A DNA stretch of 11,466 nucleotides from Planctomycetota bacterium (GTDB lineage: Bacteria > Planctomycetota > Phycisphaerae > Phycisphaerales > UBA1924). A model generated the notes under the pieces. That model did not search any database. It was not told where the DNA came from and saw only the letters and a program-made list of their open reading frames with translations. The stretch is taken from NCBI GenBank assembly GCA_023429345.1, contig JAEYVB010000182.1, forward strand, positions 1 through 11,466. The letters are read 5' to 3'. The translations under genes and the position numbers were made by a program. Positions 7,231-11,466 of this stretch are shown piece after piece. Position 1 is the stretch's first letter. Every line of letters begins with the position of its first letter.

Positions 7231-8349
7231 CTACGGCTTGATGTAGATCACCCTACCGTCGTTAGGCCGGATGGTGATCGGCACCTCCGGGTTGACGGGG
7301 CCTGTCCCCACGTAGTGGTCCGGCCCGGCCGGGGGGTTGCCGCTCAGGATGAACGGGTACGGTTCCGTCCGGTCCAGGTTGTCCAACACGTTCACCTGCT
7401 CCACGCGCTGGATCGCCGAGCGGAGATTCGGGTAGGGGAGGTACACGGTGCCGAACGGCGGCTCCGGCGCGCCCCGGTAGACGTGCATGGGAAGCGCGGG
7501 GATGGTCCCGCTCCCCTCGGTCCACCGCCGGTCCAGATGGTTGCAGGCCACCAGGTTGAAATTGTTCTGCAGGGCCAGGTTCCAGTGCGCCAGGTCCTCC
7601 GCCTCGATGAGGTCGAAGAGGTCCGGGTACGACCGCCACATGAACCGCTGCGAAGGGCCCGGCTCCTCTCCCGTCGCGAGCGAGGCGCTGGCCTTGTTGA
7701 TCATCGAGGTCGTCGGGGCCGCCTCGGACACGAACTCCGCCTGGTGATGGAAATAGTTGTACTGGTCCCAGTTGCTGCCCTTGTTGATGAAGATGATGAA
7801 ATGCTTCCCCCGCGCCAGCAGTTCCTGCGGCGAGGGCCAGACCTGGTTGTCGTAGTCGAAATCCCGCACCGTGTACACCCGGTCCTCCCCGAGGTGGGCG
7901 TTCAGCTCGGCGATGAGCGCTTGGATCCGAGGGACGGTGAGCTGTCCGCAGTGCCGCAGGACCGGATTGGAGCACTCGAACGCGTGCGCATCCAGGTACA
8001 GCATCGTCACCCGGCTCAGGATCCGCTCGTCGGACATCAGGTCGGTCAGGTAGTGCTCGAGCGGATGCCGCGGCGGGAAGAGGCAGGGGTTCGGGCCGTC
8101 CGCCATATGGCGGCAGATGAACCGGTCGGTCTGAGTATCCCAGCACAGGTCCAGCTCCAGCGCCCAGCAGTTCAGCCTCAGCACCTGGTGCGACAGCGAC
8201 TCGCTCCGCTCGTAGGAGTTGTGCGAGGCCTTGAAGGAGTACGCGTTCAGCGGCTGCCCGCCCGCCGCGGCCGGCCCGAGCAGGACACCCCCCGCCCCCG
8301 CGATCGCCCCGCACACAACCCTCGTGAGCATCTTCGGCATCATCGGCAT
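7231..8349 (-). CDS. secreted PI-PLC-X-like phosphodiesterase (calcium-type motif pattern)
   Basis: A 372-residue protein from ATG 8349. The start has a signal-peptide-like N-terminus (MLTRVVCGAIAGAGGVLLG, then AAAGG), so it is probably exported. The catalytic core begins at residue 40 with KASHNSYE (His43, Asn44), then ALELDLCWD (Glu65, Asp67) and ICRHM (His81). These match the order of the eukaryotic-type PLC X domain: catalytic His plus calcium-binding Asn in SHNTY, calcium-binding Glu and Asp in ELDCWD, then a second His. This suggests a calcium-dependent TIM-barrel phospholipase C-like enzyme; the substrate is unknown. Later segments include a barrel-like strand KHFIIFINKGSNW (182-194). 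Conserved Cys61, 69, 79, 89, 126 and 134 could form disulfides in an exported protein. A GTG at 8367 overlaps the upstream stop as GTGA and is an alternative coupled start. Confidence 0.8.
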   Translation of the reverse strand: MPMMPKMLTRVVCGAIAGAGGVLLGPAAAGGQPLNAYSFKASHNSYERSESLSHQVLRLNCWALELDLCWDTQTDRFICRHMADGPNPCLFPPRHPLEHYLTDLMSDERILSRVTMLYLDAHAFECSNPVLRHCGQLTVPRIQALIAELNAHLGEDRVYTVRDFDYDNQVWPSPQELLARGKHFIIFINKGSNWDQYNYFHHQAEFVSEAAPTTSMINKASASLATGEEPGPSQRFMWRSYPDLFDLIEAEDLAHWNLALQNNFNLVACNHLDRRWTEGSGTIPALPMHVYRGAPEPPFGTVYLPYPNLRSAIQRVEQVNVLDNLDRTEPYPFILSGNPPAGPDHYVGTGPVNPEVPITIRPNDGRVIYIKP

Positions 8350-8356
8350 CTCTCCA

Positions 8357-8362
8357 TCCTTT
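8357..8362 (-). promoter_or_regulatory. ribosome binding site for the PLC-like gene
   Basis: AAAGGA on the minus strand lies seven bases before ATG 8349, which supports that start over the GTG at 8367. The site sits just past the stop codon of the upstream gene, so the two genes are likely translationally linked. Confidence 0.55.
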
Positions 8363-8363
8363 G

Positions 8364-9545
8364 TCACTGGAGGTTGACGAGCACCAGCACGAGGCCCCGC
8401 CCGGATTCGAGCGGCGACATCGCCTTGCCGATCACCGCGCCCGCCGCCCGCGCGTGGTCATCCACGCGCATCGCGTGCCCCGGCGTCGGCGAGGTGGTCA
8501 GCATGTCGCCCGGCCGCACGGCGCCGTTGGCGTCCGCATCCACCCACGCGTACACGCGCCCGGTCAGCGCGACCGCGTGGGCGCCGTCGGCGATCGAGCC
8601 GGCCTGCCGCAGCATCATGCCGGTGCTGATGCCGCCCGCGCCGCTCACCACGCCGGCCACCGTGCGGTCGTAGGCCCCGTCCGACAGCCGCAGCTCGCCC
8701 GGCCGTTCCGGATCGATGCACACGACCATGCCGGGCTCGACCGTCCGGTCCGCGTTGACTTGGAACGCCTCGGAGACGTCCGACCCACCGGTGACTTCGA
8801 AGACGTGGACACGCGCCCAGCCGTTGACATCCAGCTTGCGCTCCGGCGTCGTGGTCCCGACCCCGACGTTCCCCGCTTCGGTGATGACCAGCCGCGCGAC
8901 CGATTCGTCCGCGATCGCAAGCCCGCCGGGGAAGCTGTTCCCGGTGCCGCCGACCACCAGGTCCCAATGCCCCTGCGTCGAACTGTTGGAAATCCGCATC
9001 CCGAGGAGGCCCGTGCCGCCGTTGCCGCCGATGTGCAGGCGGTGCACGGGGTTGGTCACGCCGATCCCGACGTTCGCCGATCCGCTGTAGACCGGCCCGT
9101 ACCCCGGGAGAACCTCGAACCCCTTGAACGGCGCGGGGATGTCGAGGGCGTAGTTCGCGAACGGCGCTGGCGCCAGCCGCTGCCGCGGCGAGAGCGCGAC
9201 GAAGTTCTGGCCGTCGCGCACGTGGATCTGCAGCCAACGCTCCTTGCCGTCGTACATCTGCGCCGTGTTGAAGGGCAGCGAAACGGTGAAGCGTCCATCG
9301 TCGAGCGGGACGGTGACCGGCGTCGTCGGCGTACCGACCTGCGCGACGACCGTTCCGCCCGTCGCGGCGCTGAACACCTCGAAATACATCAAGGCGGAGC
9401 CCGCCGCCGGCTGCCCACCGTTCAGCAGCCGCCCCTGATACACGATTGTCCGGGAAACCGGGTTCTGCGCCGCCGCCCGTTCCCCCGCGACGACCACGCA
9501 CAGCCCGGCCGCAAGGATGGCCCACGCTCTTGCCCATGTTGTCAT
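8364..9545 (-). CDS. secreted tail-fibre/adhesin-like protein with GIG-TTP repeats
   Basis: A 393-residue protein. ATG 9545 is chosen because it has GAGG at 9552-9555 and begins a good signal peptide (MTTWARAWAILAAGLCVVVAG, then AAAQ). The GTG at 9587 would add residues that are not signal-like. After the signal, about residues 32-135 form a beta-rich unit (TIVYQGRLLNGGQPAAGS ... LDDGRFTVSLPF ... RLAPAPFANYALD) common in planctomycete secreted proteins. Two phage tail-fibre-like repeats follow: ANVGIGVTNPVHRLHI (157-172) and GNVGVGTTTPERKLDV (225-240). The C-terminal part (about 255-393) contains DADANGAVRPGDMLTTSPTPGHA and AAGAVIGKAMSPLESGRG, a recurrent end domain of such proteins. No peptidase S74 chaperone domain was recognised. 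It is probably a surface or matrix protein; function unknown. It is the first gene of a two-gene minus operon. Confidence 0.82.
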   Translation of the reverse strand: MTTWARAWAILAAGLCVVVAGERAAAQNPVSRTIVYQGRLLNGGQPAAGSALMYFEVFSAATGGTVVAQVGTPTTPVTVPLDDGRFTVSLPFNTAQMYDGKERWLQIHVRDGQNFVALSPRQRLAPAPFANYALDIPAPFKGFEVLPGYGPVYSGSANVGIGVTNPVHRLHIGGNGGTGLLGMRISNSSTQGHWDLVVGGTGNSFPGGLAIADESVARLVITEAGNVGVGTTTPERKLDVNGWARVHVFEVTGGSDVSEAFQVNADRTVEPGMVVCIDPERPGELRLSDGAYDRTVAGVVSGAGGISTGMMLRQAGSIADGAHAVALTGRVYAWVDADANGAVRPGDMLTTSPTPGHAMRVDDHARAAGAVIGKAMSPLESGRGLVLVLVNLQ

Positions 9546-9551
9546 CAAACA

Positions 9552-9555
9552 CCTC
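9552..9555 (-). promoter_or_regulatory. ribosome binding site for the tail-fibre-like gene
   Basis: GAGG on the minus strand lies six bases before ATG 9545. It decides this start over the in-frame GTG at 9587. Confidence 0.55.
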
Positions 9556-9586
9556 AGTTTCGTCGCACGAAGGTGCGGCGAAGGCA

Positions 9587-9592
9587 CTTATA
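9587..9592 (-). promoter_or_regulatory. possible -10 box of the minus-strand operon
   Basis: TATAAG on the minus strand lies about 40 bases before ATG 9545, at a position fitting a short leader. No good -35 hexamer was found 16-18 bases upstream, so the promoter is tentative. If real, it overlaps the GTG at 9587 and excludes it as a start. Confidence 0.3.
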
Positions 9593-9621
9593 CCACGCGA
9601 TACCGGTCGCGCCTACCCCCC

Positions 9622-9819
9622 TCAGGCCCCCGCGGATTGGCACGAAGATTGTTTTGCGAGGGGCGGGCATTTCCGGAGCACATTATCGAGATTCCAGCAG
9701 TTCCACCCGCGCTCGGGGGTAAGCGCGTCGCCATTGAAGTCCAGCATACCCGCAGCCACATCGCCGAGCCAAACCGTAGCGGCCGCTGTGCGACCGACCC
9801 GGTTCGACCATTTGGCCAC
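9622..9819 (-). pseudogene. orphan coding remnant with DFNGD motif
   Basis: The frame on the minus strand reads VAKWSNRVGRTAAATVWLGD, then VAAGMLDFNGDALTPERG and WNCWNLDNVLRKCPPLAK before a stop at 9622. The composition looks protein-like and the D-F-N-G-D pattern resembles a dockerin/EF-hand half-loop common in Phycisphaerae proteins. There is no good start or ribosome site and the frame begins inside a hairpin, so it is more likely a fragment than a gene. Its MLDFNGDA segment is encoded by a 26-base repeat also found at the right window edge. It could be a displaced piece of the toxin gene there, or an unrelated short repeat. Confidence 0.35.
9723..9748 (-). repeat. 26-base direct repeat, copy 1
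   Basis: Identical to 11439-11464. On the minus strand it encodes MLDFNGDA in the frame of both flanking readings. The next base toward higher coordinates differs (9749 C versus 11465 A) and the one after matches, so 27 of 28 bases agree up to the window end. Sequences on the other side diverge at once. Confidence 0.95.
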
Positions 9820-9880
9820 CACGCCCTCAAAAACGACAACGGCCCCGCCCTATGGCGAGGCCGTTCTCGAATAGGGCGTG
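9820..9880 (-). other. long nested inverted repeat, terminator-like on the minus strand
   Basis: The outer arms CACGCCCT (9820-9827) and AGGGCGTG (9873-9880) pair perfectly. The inner arms 9838-9849 and 9854-9865 pair over 12 bases with one G-U, around a four-base loop. On the minus strand the inner hairpin is followed by GTCGTTTTTG, a short T-run (five T, at 9829-9833). It could end transcripts coming from the toxin/immunity genes to the right, though these stop 600 bases earlier, or be a folded mobile-element end. Confidence 0.6.
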
Positions 9881-9977
9881 CATAACGGTTCGCGGCATCC
9901 GCCGCGGCTGCGGGAGAGACATGGCCGGCGATTCTGAAGCTCGCAGACTGCAATGACACCGTTCCGGTTCTGCGGAA

Positions 9978-9991
9978 GCCCCCGCGGGGGC
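9978..9991. repeat. perfect 14-base GC palindrome
   Basis: GCCCCCGCGGGGGC is its own reverse complement. It lies about 70 bases before the transposase remnant. No T-run follows on either strand. Its role is unknown. Confidence 0.5.
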
Positions 9992-10060
9992 AGGTAGGTT
10001 GATCGAGCCCCTCTTCGGCGCGCCCGCCCGCCGCGGCCGGGGAACCTGTACCTTGCCCCG

Positions 10061-10230
10061 ATGAACGCAGGCATCCACCTCCAGGCGTTCTGCTCGCCGG
10101 CTGGCTCAATCAGCGCCAGCAGCACGCGATCGAGAATCTGCGGGAGGAGAATCGGGTGCTCAGGGAGCAGCTCGGAGGAAGGCGATTACTGCTCGATGGC
10201 CTGCTCCGCTCCTACCACCGCGCTGCGTGA
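10061..10230 (+). pseudogene. transposase (integrase-core type) remnant, frameshifted and internally deleted
   Basis: The reading from ATG 10061 begins MNAGIHLQAF. From about 10093 the frame shifted by one base reads LAGWLNQRQQHAIENLREEN, then RVLREQLGGRR. That second stretch is typical of the N-terminal region of integrase-core transposases found in many planctomycete and proteobacterial insertion sequences. The two frames must join to give the normal start, so a one-base loss is implied near 10085-10093. After GGRR the reading becomes LLLDGLLRSYHRAA and stops at 10230. The DDE catalytic core is missing, and GLLRSYHRAA resembles the final residues of such transposases, which suggests an internal deletion. 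This is recognition from memory, not an alignment. Confidence 0.55.
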
Positions 10231-10481
10231 GCGGCTGGTCCCCCTCGACATCCCAAGTCCTTCGGCGTTGTTCCGGCACTTCCGCTGCGCCATCTCGGCC
10301 GAGGTCCGCGCCGCGCATCGTCGCCGAAACTCGCGTGAGCATTATTGTCCTCGCCAATCGACCTTGGGCCCAACAGTGGAACACTACGCCAGCCACCAGC
10401 CGCCCTGCTGCCTTACAATTACGGCGCCGACACCGCTCATTCTAAACCCGCAGCGACTGCCTTTCGCATTCCGAAGCGAGA
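10231..10481. other. gene-free stretch between transposase remnant and immunity-like gene
   Basis: No convincing gene on either strand. A weak candidate for an inverted-repeat partner is ATCGACCT at 10357-10364, which matches seven of eight bases of the complement of AGGTTGAT at 9996-10003 ahead of the transposase remnant. That is too short to define element ends. No terminator was recognised after the minus-strand stop at 10482. Confidence 0.35.
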
Positions 10482-11144
10482 CTACGCGCCAGCATTGCCC
10501 CCGAAGTCCATATTCGATTGCCGAAGCATCTCGCAGAATTCGCGATACCGATGCATATCTACTGTTCCCTTTCGCCCCAGCTCCAGCTCCCACCTGCCTA
10601 CCTCACGCTCGAACTCCGCCGGCGTCCCCACGAGCGCCGCCAGTGCCAGCAGCCTGTAGGCTCGCCGCTCCATTATTGGCATATGCTGCTTCGCGAGTTC
10701 CTCCGGCCCAGCCAACGCCTCAAGGGCCTGTCGAGGATCACAGTACCTCCTTATGTATGGGAGCAGAAACTGTTCACTCTTGTCAACGAGATCGACGACG
10801 ACACGATGTACATCAGAGGATGTTGCTATCGTCCATCGAAGCAGCCCCCAGACTCCCATCAAATCCTCTAGCGACACTCCGAGCGTGATAGATTCCCCAT
10901 TCTTGCGCCCCGGCTCTTGCCCTTCTACCAGTTGCTCAACGGCGTCAATCCGCACGCCCCCGCTCACCTCGATCTCAAAGTCAGTTCCCGGATGCGGCAC
11001 GAATGTGACATGCATGTATCCCCATCCAGTGCGGGTGGGCATACAGAAGTCTTGCCCCTTTCGCCGATGCACAATGCCGCGTACGCTAAGTTCGCTCGAG
11101 ATCTCCTGCAGTACGACCTTTCGTAGTTGCGACAGTGTCGCCAT
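10482..11144 (-). CDS. putative immunity protein of a polymorphic toxin pair (DUF4304-like N-terminus)
   Basis: A 220-residue protein from ATG 11144, chosen for its AAAGGA site at 11151-11156. The frame runs 52 codons further upstream, but into the preceding gene. The N-terminal half (about 1-75) reads MATLSQLRKVVLQEI, then RGIVHRRKGQDFCMPT and GWGYMHVTFVPHPGTDFEIE. This resembles DUF4304-type proteins, which have a short helix, a G-F-x-x-K-G-type turn and a beta sheet and are often found beside toxins. The C-terminal half is helical (LVDKSEQFLLPYIRRYCDP, MERRAYRLLALAALVG, REFCEMLRQS). No signal peptide or membrane helix is present, so it is cytosolic. It follows the toxin-like end by 25 bases on the same strand, as immunity genes usually do. 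Its GC content is visibly lower than in the left part, consistent with transfer. The family assignment is by eye and tentative. Confidence 0.6.
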   Translation of the reverse strand: MATLSQLRKVVLQEISSELSVRGIVHRRKGQDFCMPTRTGWGYMHVTFVPHPGTDFEIEVSGGVRIDAVEQLVEGQEPGRKNGESITLGVSLEDLMGVWGLLRWTIATSSDVHRVVVDLVDKSEQFLLPYIRRYCDPRQALEALAGPEELAKQHMPIMERRAYRLLALAALVGTPAEFEREVGRWELELGRKGTVDMHRYREFCEMLRQSNMDFGGNAGA

Positions 11145-11150
11145 CTGCAT

Positions 11151-11156
11151 TCCTTT
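11151..11156 (-). promoter_or_regulatory. ribosome binding site for the immunity-like gene
   Basis: AAAGGA on the minus strand lies six bases before ATG 11144. It favours this start over the ATG at 11150, which would directly abut the site. Confidence 0.6.
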
Positions 11157-11169
11157 TGAAACAGCCGCG

Positions 11170-11466
11170 CTATAGCCAGATGTAGATGGTACGGATGATA
11201 TCCTGTACATCCCGCACACGTGGATCGGCATTCCTGCCGATGATTCTCCCTTGGCCGCGGCGAAGCGCTGCATCCTTAGCAGCCTGCGACGCGCGGACAC
11301 GTCCCGACCCTGCTTTCACTTCCACTTGATAGAGCTTCCCGGCGGGGTGGCACCAAGATCGCCCCTTAACCGTGCCACCGAGATGCCCGGCTCTGCGGGC
11401 TTCTCGGTGCTGCCTTGCCGCTCCTGCTCGCCAGCGCTGCGCGTCGCCATTGAAGTCCAGCATAAC
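11170..11466 (-). CDS. C-terminal end of a polymorphic toxin, restriction-endonuclease-fold type (cut by window edge)
   Basis: The frame is open to the last base of the window, so the start is probably outside; the ATG at 11463 need not be used. Visible residues end with GKLYQVEVKAGSGRVRASQ, AAKDAALRRGQGRIIGRNAD and IIRTIYIWL. A V-E-V-K-(S/A)-G strand followed by a conserved Q-x-x-K-D-A helix and a G-x-I-(I/V)-G-x-N-A strand is typical of the final residues of REase-fold toxin domains at the ends of RHS or contact-dependent toxins. The expected upstream Asp strand is not evident: the stretch before it (RRAGHLGGTVKGRSWCHPAG) looks odd and a frameshift there is possible. The likely immunity gene follows 25 bases later. 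Confidence 0.55.
   Translation of the reverse strand, partial: VMLDFNGDAQRWRAGAARQHREARRAGHLGGTVKGRSWCHPAGKLYQVEVKAGSGRVRASQAAKDAALRRGQGRIIGRNADPRVRDVQDIIRTIYIWL
11439..11464 (-). repeat. 26-base direct repeat, copy 2 (at window edge)
   Basis: Identical to 9723-9748 and in the same orientation. It reaches within two bases of the window end, so the true repeat may extend beyond it. On the minus strand it encodes MLDFNGDA at the head of the visible toxin-like frame. Confidence 0.95.

Noticed and set aside
7189..9722. Two long plus-strand frames (7189-8673 and 8361-9722) over the secreted-protein operon
   Set aside because: Both are Arg/Val/His-rich shadows of minus-strand genes that have signal peptides and motifs.
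10061..10888. Plus-strand 275-codon frame over the transposase remnant and immunity gene
   Set aside because: After the first ten residues it leaves the transposase reading and then runs antisense to the immunity-like gene. The translation has no coherent fold.
9880..11466. Integron-cassette idea: GCATAAC occurs at 9880-9886 and at 11460-11466, flanking the toxin/immunity pair
   Set aside because: The heptamer does not fit RYYYAAC strictly, no matching GTTRRRY partner was found at attC spacing, and sequences next to the two copies differ. Not supported without more flanking sequence.
1..11466. CRISPR arrays, tRNA or rRNA genes
   Set aside because: No regularly spaced short repeats, cloverleaf-like sequences or rRNA segments were recognised by reading both strands.

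Overview
The window is GC-rich over most of its length and looks like a fragment of a planctomycete chromosome, most likely of the Phycisphaerae side. This is an inference from three things: secreted tail-fibre-like proteins with GIG(T)TTP-type repeats, the transposase family of a decayed insertion sequence, and a DFNGD-type motif. No rRNA, tRNA or CRISPR array was seen.

Left part (2-4497, plus strand) is one tight gene run. It encodes the 3' part of a CstB-like persulfide dioxygenase/rhodanese, a membrane-anchored rhodanese (DUF2892/YgaP type), a ferric-reductase-type flavocytochrome b, a small membrane-anchored c-type cytochrome, and an ECF-type sigma factor with a Cys/His-rich C-terminal extension. 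Read together, this suggests a sulfane-sulfur (persulfide) oxidation and redox module that carries its own transcription regulator. A cytosolic four-PAS histidine kinase (4717-6951) follows after a gap of about 220 bases and may be a separate unit.

Middle part (7231-9545, minus strand) is a two-gene operon. A secreted tail-fibre/adhesin-like protein is followed by a secreted PI-PLC-X-like phosphodiesterase that carries the calcium-type His/Asn and Glu/Asp pattern. The two genes touch or overlap. They face the kinase tail to tail.

Right part (9588-11466) is a decayed accessory region with visibly lower GC near its right end. It holds a 5' transposase remnant with a frameshift and probable internal deletion (plus strand), a long nested hairpin, a short orphan coding remnant (minus), and a minus-strand toxin/immunity-like pair. 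The toxin piece has a VEVK motif typical of restriction-endonuclease-fold polymorphic toxin ends and is cut by the window edge. The following gene, 25 bases downstream, is the likely immunity protein. A 26-base exact repeat joins the toxin fragment at the window edge to the orphan remnant near 9723-9748. It may mark either toxin-cassette shuffling or an assembly break.
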